Assembly: GCA_963700745.1 (NCBI GenBank)
Contig: CAVOYT010000004.1
Span: 62,001-126,000 of the forward strand
Source of the DNA: UBA10649 sp963700745
Lineage (GTDB): Bacteria; Actinomycetota; Actinomycetes; S36-B12
Direction of reading: 5' to 3'
DNA length: 64,000 bases
Shown: piece after piece, positions 50,083 through 59,347 of the stretch
Layout of the letters: every line of letters begins with the position of its first letter
How positions within the stretch are numbered: position 1 is the first letter of the stretch
Position numbers and translations under genes: made by a program
The notes under the pieces: model-generated
Databases searched by the model: none
Told to the model about the DNA's origin: nothing
Seen by the model: the letters and a program-made list of their open reading frames with translations, nothing else

Positions 50083-50299
50083 GACGCACCTCCATCGCAC
50101 CGGCCTGCTCGCGGCCGTGGTGCCGTGGGCGACCACTTCAAGGCTAGCCCCGCGTTCGGCCGGATGACCCGATGAGGCGCCCGGACACAGGTAGCCTGCC
50201 AGTCTGGGCGGATCGGCGATCCGCCCTTCCGTCAAGAAGGACCAGCGGCCACGGGAGGCAATCATCTCCAAGGCCCTGTTCCACGTCGGATCCTTCTGC

Positions 50300-53242
50300 G
50301 TGCGCTTCCGCTGGCCGGTGGTGCTGGTCTGGATCCTGCTGGCGGTGGGCCTCACCATGGCGACGAACGTGGCTGGCCCCACGACGAACAACGAGGTCAC
50401 ACTGCCGGGCACCGACAGTCAGGCCGCGTTCGACCTGTTGGCCGCGGAGTTCCCGCCTCAGCAGAACGGGAGCAGCCCAGCGGTCTATCACGCTCTGAGC
50501 GGCCGGGTCGACGACAACGGCCCCAACCAGGCGGCGATCACGAAGGCCTACGAATCGCTCCTGACGGACCGTGATGTCGCGGCGATCACGGACCCCTTCG
50601 CCAACCCGGCCGCCGGACTGATCAGCGCCGACGGCACTTACGCATTCATGCCGATCCTGCTGACCATCAACTCGGCGGAACTCACCGAGGAGAAGGCGCA
50701 GCACTTCTTCGATCAGGCCATGGATCCCGTGGCCGGCCTCGACATGCAGGCTGCCGTGGGTGGGCCGATCGGCTCTGCGCTGTCGACACCGGACACCGCG
50801 GAGAGCGAGAAGCTGGGCATGCTCGCCGCCGCGGTGATCCTCGCCCTCACCTTCGGCAGCCTCGTCGCGATGGGCATGCCGCTCATCTCGGCGATCATCG
50901 GCCTGCTGCTGGGACTGGCCGGGATCTGGCTCCTGGGCACGGTGGCGCCCATCCCCGACATCGGGCTGACACTCGCCCGCATGATCGGGCTGGGCGTCGG
51001 CATCGACTACGCCCTGTTCATGGTGATCAAGCACCGCACCTTCATGCTCGAGCACCACTACGAACCGCGGGTCGCCGCCGTCCGGTCCGTCGCCACCAGC
51101 GGCGGGGCCATCATCTTCGCGGGCGCGACCGTCATCATCGCGCTGCTCTCCCTCCAGATCGCGGACATCCCCTTCATCACCAGCCTGGGCTGGGCGTGCG
51201 CCGTCGCGGTTGCCACCGCCGCCCTGGCAGCGGTGACGTTCCTGCCCGCGGCCCTCGCGATCCTGGGCACCGGCGTCGTCCGCTTCCGGATACCCGTGGT
51301 GGGGCGGCGCACCGACCATCCCATTGCCGGCCGATGGGCGGGCGCCGTCACGAGGCATCCGGTGATCAGCACGGTCATCGCGGTGGGACTGATGGTCCCG
51401 CTGATGATCCCGGCGGCCAGCATGACCCTCGGCCAGGAGGACATCGGGGTCACGCCCACCGACACCACGCAGCGGCAGGCCTTCGATCTCATGTCGGCTG
51501 GGTTCGGCCCGGGCTTCAACGGCCCCCTGCTCGTCTCGGTGGCCATGGAACCACCCGCCCAGCCCAGTACCGAGTACGACGAGCAGTACGCCGAGGCGAC
51601 CTCGCTGCAGAGCCAGCTCGAGGTGCTTCAGGTCACCCTTCCCCAGCAGCAGGCCGAGCTGGAGCAGCAGCAGGCCGAGCTGGAGCAGCAGGCCGCGGCG
51701 CTGCAGCGCAAGGCGGACAAGCTGAAGGCGGCGCGCAAGGACCTGGTGGCGCAGGCCGCCGACCTGCGGCGCCAGGAGGACCAGCTTCGTGCGGAAGCGC
51801 GGGCGCTCCGAGTGCGCGCCGACGTCCTGGGTGCGCGGGCCCGGGAGCTCATCGCACGCGAGGCGAAGCTCGCCAAGGAGATCGCCACCAGCAAGGCGCG
51901 GCAGAAGGCGCTGACGCGCCTGATCCCGCTGGCCCAGGACCCGCAGGTGGTGACGCGGCTTGAGTCGCTGCTGGCCAAGGCCGAGCGGCGCGAGGAACTC
52001 CTGCGCACCCGGCTGGCAGCCAACACAGACAAGCTGCGGGGGGTGCGTAGCGAGGCCGACCAGCTCCGAGGCCGGGCAGCATCCCTGGAGCGGCAGGCCG
52101 CCGAGCTTGACCGGCAACGTCAGGCACTGCTCCGCAAGAAGGAGCGACTGCAGGCTCAGGAAGCCGACCTCAAGAAGCAGCAGGCGGACCTCGAGAAGCA
52201 GGCTGCCGAGCTGGCCGTCCAGGCGGATGACCTGCAGCAGCAGGCTGACGAGGCCCAGCAGATGCAGGACCAGGCCCTCGCGCTCCAGGCGACGCTGACG
52301 CAGGAACTCACGAAGGCGGGCGGCGATCCGCGCGGCACCGACCCCCGGATCGTCGAGCTGCAGGACGCCCTGGCCACGCCGGCAGACGTCGACATCGTCG
52401 TCCCACCTCAGATCAACGAGAAGGGTGACGCCGTCATCCTCAGCGTCATCGCGGACACCCGGCCGGCCGATCCGCTCACGGCGGCCCTGGTGACGCAGCT
52501 GCGGGACGAGGCCATACCCGAAGGACTCTCGCCCGGGATGAATGCCTATGTGGGGGGTAGCACCGCGGCCAACGTGGACCTGGCCGCCCTCATCACGGCC
52601 AAGCTTCTGCTGGTGATCCTGACCGTGATCGCACTGAGTTCGGTGCTGTTGCTCGTCGCCTTCCGATCGCTGCTGATCCCAGTGGGAGCCGCGATCGCGA
52701 ACTCACTGGCCGCGGCGGCGGCGTTCGGTGTCCTTACCGCGGTCTTCCAGTGGGGGTGGGGCCTGGACGCCATTGGGCTCGACAGCCCCTACGGCACGGT
52801 TCCGGTGGTCAGCTTCGTGCCGCTGATGATGTTCGCGGCCATGTTCGGGCTGTCGATGGACTACCAGGTGTTCGTTGTCAGCACCATCCAGGCGGAGTAT
52901 GCGCGCGGCCTGTCCGCCCGGGACGCCGTGCGCGAGGGACTCACTCGGTCCGCCAAGATCGTCGTGAGTGCCGCGCTCATCATGATGAGCGTGTTCGGGA
53001 GCTTCATCCTGAACGGAGACCCCGTCGTCAAGCAGTTCGGTGTCGGCCTGACGACCGCGGTTGCGCTGGCGGCCTTCCTGGTCCTCCTCCTGGCGCCCGC
53101 CCTGCTGATGCTCTTCAACACCTACAGCTGGCGGCTGCCTCGCCTGTTGGACAGGATCCTGCCCGACCTCGACATCGAGGGTCGATCCCTGGAAGACGCC
53201 TGGGCAGAAGAGGACTCGGCCGCCCCCGCGGCCGCCGGGTGA
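50300..53242 (+). CDS. MMPL/RND-family transporter with a long coiled-coil insert
   Basis: 980 residues from GTG 50300, no frameshift. Helix 1 (PVVLVWILLAVGLTMA) precedes the first extracytoplasmic domain; helices 2-6 include LARMIGLGVGIDYALFMVIKHR, the MMPL GxDY proton-relay region. The second extracytoplasmic domain contains a ~240-residue coiled coil (residues ~434-671), rich in QQQAELEQQ and similar heptads, much longer than usual. Helices 8-12 include AMFGLSMDYQVFVVSTIQAEYARG, the second D-Y motif. An in-frame stretch upstream (ISKALFHVGSFCVRFRW from ATC 50264, behind GGGAGG) looks like the natural N-terminus but lacks a normal start codon. Confidence 0.9.
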   Translation: MRFRWPVVLVWILLAVGLTMATNVAGPTTNNEVTLPGTDSQAAFDLLAAEFPPQQNGSSPAVYHALSGRVDDNGPNQAAITKAYESLLTDRDVAAITDPFANPAAGLISADGTYAFMPILLTINSAELTEEKAQHFFDQAMDPVAGLDMQAAVGGPIGSALSTPDTAESEKLGMLAAAVILALTFGSLVAMGMPLISAIIGLLLGLAGIWLLGTVAPIPDIGLTLARMIGLGVGIDYALFMVIKHRTFMLEHHYEPRVAAVRSVATSGGAIIFAGATVIIALLSLQIADIPFITSLGWACAVAVATAALAAVTFLPAALAILGTGVVRFRIPVVGRRTDHPIAGRWAGAVTRHPVISTVIAVGLMVPLMIPAASMTLGQEDIGVTPTDTTQRQAFDLMSAGFGPGFNGPLLVSVAMEPPAQPSTEYDEQYAEATSLQSQLEVLQVTLPQQQAELEQQQAELEQQAAALQRKADKLKAARKDLVAQAADLRRQEDQLRAEARALRVRADVLGARARELIAREAKLAKEIATSKARQKALTRLIPLAQDPQVVTRLESLLAKAERREELLRTRLAANTDKLRGVRSEADQLRGRAASLERQAAELDRQRQALLRKKERLQAQEADLKKQQADLEKQAAELAVQADDLQQQADEAQQMQDQALALQATLTQELTKAGGDPRGTDPRIVELQDALATPADVDIVVPPQINEKGDAVILSVIADTRPADPLTAALVTQLRDEAIPEGLSPGMNAYVGGSTAANVDLAALITAKLLLVILTVIALSSVLLLVAFRSLLIPVGAAIANSLAAAAAFGVLTAVFQWGWGLDAIGLDSPYGTVPVVSFVPLMMFAAMFGLSMDYQVFVVSTIQAEYARGLSARDAVREGLTRSAKIVVSAALIMMSVFGSFILNGDPVVKQFGVGLTTAVALAAFLVLLLAPALLMLFNTYSWRLPRLLDRILPDLDIEGRSLEDAWAEEDSAAPAAAG

Positions 53243-53271
53243 CTCCTGCCCGGTAGCCGAGGACGAACCGC

Positions 53272-53977
53272 TCAGGCCTCGAGCTGACCGCGCACCACGC
53301 TCGTGGCGCTGTGGCCGGCGTCTCCGTCGAAGTGCTCGACGGAGACGTCCACGACTGGGAAGGATCCGACGTCCATCCCGGCAGGCAGGGAGAAGTGGCC
53401 CTGCTGCCCGGGACTGAGGGTCCCGATCGCCACCATCGTGCCTGCGTCGGCAGTCGCCATCCAGACCTCGTAGTAGCCGTCGTCGACCCCGGGAAGGTCC
53501 GGCACGGCGACGGTGAGCACCGCGCCGTCGGGTCCCTGCTCGACGGTGGCGGTGCCGGTGAAGCCGCGAATCGGCCATCGGGGCGAGCTCGCGCTTGGGC
53601 GATCACGTCGGGCGCTGCCGGACGTCTGCGTCAGGGCCGTCGCCACCACCCCGCCGGCCAGGACGCCGACCACGGCTGCCGCCGTCGGCGACGAGCCACG
53701 TGCGTGGTCCGCGAGAGCTGCGTGCGGACGGTGATCGGGGTGACGTCGTGCGGGAGCCGCCATGCCGAGCTCCGACGGTGATGGCGGTCCAGACCTCGGC
53801 CGGGGCCGGGGCGGGCCGGTCCTCGTCGGTGATGGACCGGGCGGAGGCGACCACCGCCGTCAGCTGGTCGAGCCGGCTCTGGCAGCGGGAGCACGATTGG
53901 AGATGCGCGTCGTCATCGAAGCCGGCCGTCTCGCCGAGGGCGATCAGCGACAGGTCTTCGTCATCGCAGTGCAGCAC
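53272..53977 (-). CDS. RskA-like anti-sigma factor, frameshifted
   Basis: About 235 residues. The cytosolic N-terminus shows an anti-sigma zinc-binding-like pattern (MLHCDDEDLSLIALGE...HLQSCSRCQSRLDQL). One membrane helix (AAAVVGVLAGGVVATALT) and an extracytoplasmic RskA C-terminal domain follow (VPDLPGVDDGYYEVWMATAD, FSLPAGMDVGSFPVVDVSVE), the usual DYEVWLI-like signature. The frame changes near 53760 and perhaps 53700. GTG 53977 overlaps the sigma-factor stop by 17 bases, indicating translational coupling. Confidence 0.83.
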
Positions 53978-54518
53978 CGTCCACCTCCAATCTGCTCCGC
54001 AACCGATCGAGGGATCGGCGGATGTGGCTCTTGACGGTTCCCAGGGGCAGGTCCAGCAGGCTGGCGATCTGCGCGTGGGTCAGGTCCTGGAAGAAGGCGA
54101 GTTCGATGATGCGCCGCTGTGGCTCGCCGAGGCGTTCGAGCTCGTCGGCGAGCAGGACCCGGTCGATCACGAACTCCGATGAGGCGCCGACCGGCTCCGC
54201 GGCTCCGCGACGGTCGTGACGGCGGCCACGCGACGGGCCTCGCGGGACCGCTCCTCCCAGTGGTCGGCGATCCGGCGGCGGGTGATCGTCATCAGCCAGC
54301 CGGGGAGGGAGCCCTTCATCGCGTCGAATCCCGTGCCGGCCCCGCCAGGCGCTGACGAAGACCGCCTGGGTGATGTCGGCCGCATCGGCGGGGTTGCCCG
54401 TCGCCCGCCAGGCGGAGGTGTAGACCAGACCGGACCAGCGCTGGTAGGCGTCGGCGAGGGCGTTGTCGTCGCCGGCCTGGAAGCGCGCCGCCACGACGTC
54501 GTCGTCGTCCTCGCGCAC
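53961..54518 (-). CDS. ECF sigma factor, SigK-like, frameshifted
   Basis: About 185 residues. Region 2 begins ALADAYQRWSGLVYTSAWRATGN with DAADITQAVFVSAWR and, in another frame, PGWLMTITRRRIADHWEE; region 4 is LGEPQRRIIELAFFQDLTHAQIASLLDLPLGTVKSHIRRSLDRL in segments. Two frame changes lie near 54345 and 54205. The neighbouring RskA-like gene and a secreted fasciclin-domain gene immediately upstream on the other strand suggest the SigK group, whose mycobacterial members control MPT70/MPT83. Confidence 0.82.
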   Translation of the reverse strand: MREDDDDVVAARFQAGDDNALADAYQRWSGLVYTSAWRATGNPADAADITQAVFVSAWRGRHGIRRDEGLPPRLADDDHPPPDRRPLGGAVPRGPSRGRRHDRRGAAEPVGASSEFVIDRVLLADELERLGEPQRRIIELAFFQDLTHAQIASLLDLPLGTVKSHIRRSLDRLRSRLEVDGAALR

Positions 54519-54798
54519 CTTCGAACTCCCCGGGCTCAGATCGTGAGATCGGCCGCGTGAGAGTGGCCGTCGAACCAGTATGCACGGCGACCCTCCCTCA
54601 TGTGATCCGTTGTCCGTCGCGCCTTACCCCCTAGTTCGGGTGCGAGGCCGGATTCGGATGCAGATCTCGGGGCGGAAAATAGAAAGTTGAAGAAAGTTTG
54701 GCGCGATTGCATCCACGGAGACCGGTGATCGTCGGAAGTACCACTAACACCGCCCAAGGGGGGCGGGGCCCGGCTCGGGCGGACAGAAGGAGAAGCAC

Positions 54799-55432
54799 AT
54801 GCGTACTTCCATCAAGCGGGTGGCCGCCGTCGGCGCTGCCGCCCTCATCGGTGCCACTGCCCTCGTGGCCGCCCCCGCCGCGCAGGCAGCCGACGGCGAG
54901 ACCTCGCTCGCCACCGTCCTGAACGTCGGCTCGGCCAAGTTCGACAAGAACCACCGCGACTTCGACATCGTGACCAAGGCTGCTGAGGCCGTTCTCGCCG
55001 CCAAGCCGGATTCCGCCGTCGCGCTCCTCGCCGACGGCACGACCGCGCTGACCGCCTTCATCCCGACGGACCGGGCGTTCATGAACCTCGCCTCCGCGCT
55101 GACCGGCAAGAAGGTCAAGACTGAGGCCGCCGCGTTCAAGGCGGTGGCCGGCCTGGGCATCGACACGGTCGAGACGGTCCTGCTGTACCACGTCGTCCCG
55201 GGCGCCACGATCACCGTCAACGACGCCATCGCAGGCGAATGGTGCGCGGCTCCAGACCGCGGTCGAGGGCAAGGTCATCCGCGTCGGGGTGGGCACGGTC
55301 ATCGCCCTCGGCGACTACGCGCCGAAGCTCCCGAACCCGCGCGTCATCCTGAACCAGACCGACATCAACTCGGGCAACATGCAGATCGCCCACGGCATCA
55401 ACGCCGTGCTGCTCCCGATCGCGGCCGGCTGA
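54799..55432 (+). CDS. Secreted fasciclin (FAS1) domain protein, MPT70/83-like, one frameshift
   Basis: About 210 residues. A signal peptide (RVAAVGAAALIGATALVAAPAAQA) ends in an AQA-type site. The FAS1 domain has DFDIVTKAAEAVLAAKPDS, TALTAFIPTDRAFMNLAS, VLLYHVVPGATITVNDA and, after one extra base near 55240, VILNQTDINSGNMQIAHGIN with the final VLLPIAAG. No lipobox is seen. AAGGAG precedes ATG 54799. It diverges from the SigK-like gene, so it is a likely target of that sigma factor. Confidence 0.88.
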
Positions 55433-55448
55433 CCCAGCCGCATCACGT

Positions 55449-55482
55449 CGAGGCCCCCTGCCACTCCTGGCAGGGGGCCTCG
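55449..55482 (+). terminator. Intrinsic terminator after the FAS1 gene
   Basis: A perfect 15-bp stem (CGAGGCCCCCTGCCA / TGGCAGGGGGCCTCG) with loop CTCC starts 16 bases after the FAS1 stop. Being symmetrical, it may also end the convergent esterase transcript. Confidence 0.85.
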
Positions 55483-55499
55483 AGCGTGTCCGCGCCGCG

Positions 55500-56277
55500 T
55501 CAGCCGTGCGCAGGGGCAGCCAGTCCAGCACTCGCTGGATGGCCGCGTCCCAGTAGCTCCACTCGTGGTCGCCCGGACCGAAGTCGATCGTCAGGGGCAC
55601 GCCACGCTCGCGTCGGCCTCGTCGACCAGGGCCAGATTCGACGGTACAGGAAGTCCTCGGTGCCGCAGGCGACGTACAGGGGCGGCAGGGTCGCCGGATC
55701 CGCGGTTCGCATGAGGTGCAGCACGTCGTCGGGGGTCCCGTCGGTGGCGGTGAGTCGCCGAACACGCGCTCCATCAGGGCGGCGAACTCCGGGTCCGCGT
55801 CCTCGCTCGGGTGGCTGAGGGCGACCGCGCCCGACAGCGAGGCGGCCGCGCCGAAGCGCCAGGGCTCGCGCAGGGCCCACTTCATCGCGCCATAGCCGCC
55901 CATCGAGAGCCCCGCCACGAACGTGTCCTCGCGCTCGGTCGACACCCGGAAGAACCTCGACACCAGGGACGGCAACTCCTCCGTCAGGAAGGTCCAGAAC
56001 GGCAGCCCGTGCACCTCGTTCGTGTAGAAGCTGCTGGTGCACCTGCGGCATCACGACGGCCAGCCCGAGCGGGGCGACGTACCGCTCGATCGAGGTGCGA
56101 CGCGTCCAGATCGTGTCGTCGTCGCTCAGGCCGTGCAGCAGGTAGAGGACCGGCACGTCGCTCCCCGACCGACCCCGGCATGCCGATCTGGCCGGACGTC
56201 TCCTGGGGCAGGATCACCGTCATCGAGGTCGACAGGCCGAGCGTCTCGGCGAACACGTCGCATCGCAGCAGGGCCAT
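55500..56277 (-). CDS. Esterase of the alpha/beta-hydrolase (D/antigen 85-like) family, frameshifted
   Basis: About 258 residues. N-terminal MALLRCDVFAETLGLSTSMT and VILPQETSG, then VLYLLHGLSDDDTIWTRRTS, LPFWTFLTEELPSLVSRFF, the nucleophile elbow VAGLSMGGYGAMKWAL, and the late segments LPPLYVACGTEDFL and DFGPGDHEWSYWD, giving Ser, Asp and His of a catalytic triad. The set fits the esterase D/tributyrin esterase family. Indels lie near 56165, 56040, 55755 (a deletion), 55640 and 55510. The start is ATG 56277 and the stop is inferred at 55500. Confidence 0.84.
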
Positions 56278-56318
56278 GACGCAAAGGCTACGGCCAGCTC
56301 CGTGCCTAGACTGCCGAG

Positions 56319-57245
56319 ATGCTGTCGCTCCGTGCGCTCGCCGACCTGGCCGCCGCGTCACCGGGAGGATCTTGCGCCGAACCGTCGGACCGCTCCTCAT
56401 CGGCGACGCATCGTTCGACGTCGACTCCCGACCGCTGCTGATGGGCACGGTCAATCTCTCCCGCGACTCGACCTACCGCGAGAGCATCGCCGTCTCGGCC
56501 GATTCGGCGGTCCGCAAGGGCCGGGTGATGGCCGCCGAGGGCGCGGACATCGTCGACATCGGGGCTGAGTCGAGCACGGCGCAGGCGGCGCGGGTCGCGC
56601 CGCAGGCCCAGATCGCCGCGCTGCGTGCCGGTCGTCGAGCGCTGGTGGCGGATGGGCTTCTGGTGTCCGTCGAGACGTACGAGCCGACCGTCGTCGAGGC
56701 CGCCCTTCGAGCCGGCGCCACGGTGCTGAACATGACCGGGAGTCGAGCATCAGGACCGCATGCTCGAGCTCTGGCCGCCGAGCACGAGGCGACCGTGATC
56801 CTGTGCTACGCCGGGCGGCGCGAACGTGCGGGAGGTCACCGATGTCACGCTCGACGACGATCCGATCCCCGGCCTCCTCGATCACTTCGCGCGACGGGTC
56901 GAGCACGCCCGCGCGCGTGGCGTCGGATCGGCTGGTCATCGACCCGGGAATGGGCTTCTTCTACGGGAACCTCACCGATCCGCATGGTGCGCGCCCGACA
57001 CCAGGCGCAGGTGCTGCTCAACGGATTCCGGCTGCGCTCGCTCGGGTGTCCCGATCTGCAATGCCCTGCCGCACGCCTTCGACCTGTTCGAGGAGCAGTT
57101 CCGGACGGCGGAGGGCTTCTACGCCGTGCTGGCACTGCTCGGTGGCACGAGCGTCCTGCGCACGCACGAGGTCGCCCAGGTGCGCGGCGTGATGCGGGCG
57201 ATGACGAGTGCGGACACCGGGCTGTCCGCCGGGCCTCAGCCCTGA
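56319..57245 (+). CDS. Dihydropteroate synthase-like protein (FolP family), frameshifted
   Basis: About 308 residues, TIM barrel. Motifs: LLMGTVNLSRDSTYRES (family M.NVTPDS position), EGADIVDIGAESSTA, VSVETYEPTVVEAALRAGA with VLNMTG, LVIDPGMGFFYGN and ending RTHEVAQVRGVMRAM. The N-terminus MLSLRALADLAAAS is in another frame. Frame changes lie near 56365, 56740, 56825, 56930, 56985 and 57050. These proteins resemble FolP but lack its strict PPi/pterin signatures, so folate synthesis is only one possibility. Confidence 0.75.
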
Positions 57246-57269
57246 CGGACGTCCTCTGCCGTTCGCGCG

Positions 57270-58426
57270 TCAGCCGAGCTGTTCGGCCCGCCCGGACTCC
57301 TGGGACCGCAACGCCGCGTCGAACACGCGGTGTGCGTCCAGCGCCTCCCGTGGCGTGACCGTGCCGAAGCGGTCGCCCAGGGCGCCGGCGCGCTCGGCGA
57401 GGTAGGACGCCCACATCTGCAGGAGCGCGTCGGAGAAGCCGAACTCGAAGATGCCGCCGGAGATGGTCGGCCAGGCGGAGAGGTTGCCCGGCTGGACCTC
57501 CTCCCAGATCTGCTCCCCGTCTCGCGTCGCGAAGCGCTGCAGCGTCGTCGGCCAACGCGTGCTGAAGCGCACACCGCCGTCCATGCCGAGGGCCTCGAAC
57601 GACCAGGAGTTCATCTGCCCCGGGCGCGATGCGCCGGGTCTCCCACAGCATGCTGAACCGTCGCTCGTCGGCGAGTGGGACCGGTCGGCACTCGGCAGGC
57701 CAGCAGCGCGTTGTCCCAGGTGTCGCAGGCGACGGCGGATCCCGTCCGGTCCGGGCCGCTCCGTGACGACGTTGTCGAGCATCGCGTACACGGTCTCCGG
57801 CCGGTAGCCCAGGCGGAGCGGCACGTGGGCGACGTGGACGCCGAGGTCGCCCATGACCCCGATCTGCGCCGCACGTCTCGACGCGCCGCTTCCAGTTGAT
57901 GCCCTTGCCCGCGGTCGATGTCGGAGGAGTGCGCGAACTGCGACCGGACGTCGAGGATGTCGCCGAGCGCTCCCGACGCGGCGTAGGCGAGATGCGCGAA
58001 GCGCGCCGGGGAAGAACGGGAACTCGCTGGAGACCCGCACGAAGCTGTCGGACGCGTCCACGGCGGCCACGATGCGCTCCGCCGCCGCGAGGTCGATGCC
58101 GAACGGCTTCTCGCCGAGGTAGTCACGCCCCGCCTCGGCAGCGGCGACGTAGAGGTCCTCGTGAAGGTTGTGCGGGACCGCGAGGTAGAGCACGTCGATG
58201 CTCGGCGTCGTCGACCAGCGGGCGCCAGTCGTCGGCGAAGGTCTCCACGGTCCCGACTCGACGGAACCACTCGCGGGCCGCCTGGTTCGGGTCGGCCACG
58301 GCGACGACCTGCGGGGCCGACGGGTGGTCGATCAGCTGCGACCAGCGCCCGCAGACGGCGGCCAGCTCGCGGCCCATCAGGCCGCACCCGACGACGCCGA
58401 TGCGGACCGGCTGCTGCGCTGGTCAT
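57270..58426 (-). CDS. Gfo/Idh/MocA family oxidoreductase, frameshifted
   Basis: About 385 residues. An N-terminal Rossmann fold (VGCGLMGRELAAVCGRWSQL, VVAVADPNQAAREWF) leads to DVLYLAVPHNLHEDLYVAA and the catalytic YLGEKPFG motif (EKP). The C-terminal domain includes IGVMGDLGVHVAHVPLRLG and FEALGMDGGVRFSTRWP. Indels are seen near 58395, 58200, 58010, 57900, 57880, 57750, 57700 and 57630. ATG 58426 overlaps the aldolase stop (ATGA), so the two are one operon. The substrate is probably a sugar or polyol. Confidence 0.83.
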
Positions 58427-59267
58427 GCCGGGGTGTCGAGGAACGCGGCCGCGGCGAGTCGCGTCCGCGCCGTCGTGCAGCATCGCCATGAGCGCGCGCG
58501 TCATGCCACCGGGATTCTCGTGCTGGATGATGTTGCGGCCGTAGACGATTCCGGCAGCACCCTGCTCGAGGACCACCTGCGTCCGCTGCAGCAGGACGTC
58601 GTCGGCTCACGCGACCGCCGCCGCGAACGAGGACGGGGATGCCGGTCGCCGTCTGGATCACCTCGTGGTACTGCTCGGCGTCGTCGGTCGGGTCCGCCTT
58701 GATGACGTCGGCACCGAGCTCCACGGCCTGGCGCACGACCGGGATGATCTTCTCGATGTCGCCGTTGACCTCGTAGCCGCCGGCGCTCTTCTCCTTCATG
58801 ACGAGCGGCTCCACCATCAGCGGCATCCCGTACTTCTCGCAGTCGACCTTCGCGTTGAGCACGGCGCGGATGCACGCCTCGCGCACCTGGGGCCGGCCGG
58901 GCAGGTCGAACAGGTTCACGACGACGCAGGCCGCGTCGAGCTTGACGCCGGCCAGGCCGGGATTGGGCAGCGTGAGGTCGAACATGTGGTCCGGCAGCGG
59001 CGCGCCGTAGACGTTGGCCACGTCGGTTCGCAGGACGAGCGCCGGGCGGGTCCGCCCGCCCCGAGACTGCAGCAGCCGCGCCTGTCCCACGGTGAGCTGG
59101 ATGGCGTCGGGGTCCGCCGCCACGAGCGTGTCGACCGCGGCCGGCAGGTCCTCGATCCCCTGGAGGAATGTCTTCTCGCCGAAGAAGCCATGGTCGACCG
59201 CGATGTCGAGGCATCGGCCGGAGTCCGGGTTGAACAGCCGACGGAGGCGGTAGGTGACATCTGACAT
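58423..59267 (-). CDS. Class I (DhnA/LsrF-type) aldolase, frameshifted
   Basis: About 281 residues, TIM barrel. LDIAVDHGFFGEKTFLQGIE near the N-terminus is the DhnA-family phosphate/substrate region; VDCEKYGMPLMVEPLVMKEK and GADVIKADPTDDAEQYHEV give the barrel strands with the likely Schiff-base Lys; AAGIVYGRNIIQHENPGGM closes the phosphate site. Frame changes lie near 58605 and 58455. ATG 59267 has AAAGGAAT upstream. Coupled to the Gfo/Idh gene and divergent from an FGGY kinase. Confidence 0.84.
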
Positions 59268-59347
59268 GGGATTCCTTTCGCCAGGTCCGGTGCGGCGACC
59301 CGCCGACACCAATAGCGTGTGATCGACACTAGCGCGGAGGGTCACGC

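Noticed and set aside
50144..52117. 657-codon open frame antisense to the MMPL coiled coil
   Set aside because: It mirrors the high-GC codon pattern and Gln/Glu repeats of the sense gene; no ribosome-binding site, recognisable domain or start context. A shadow frame.
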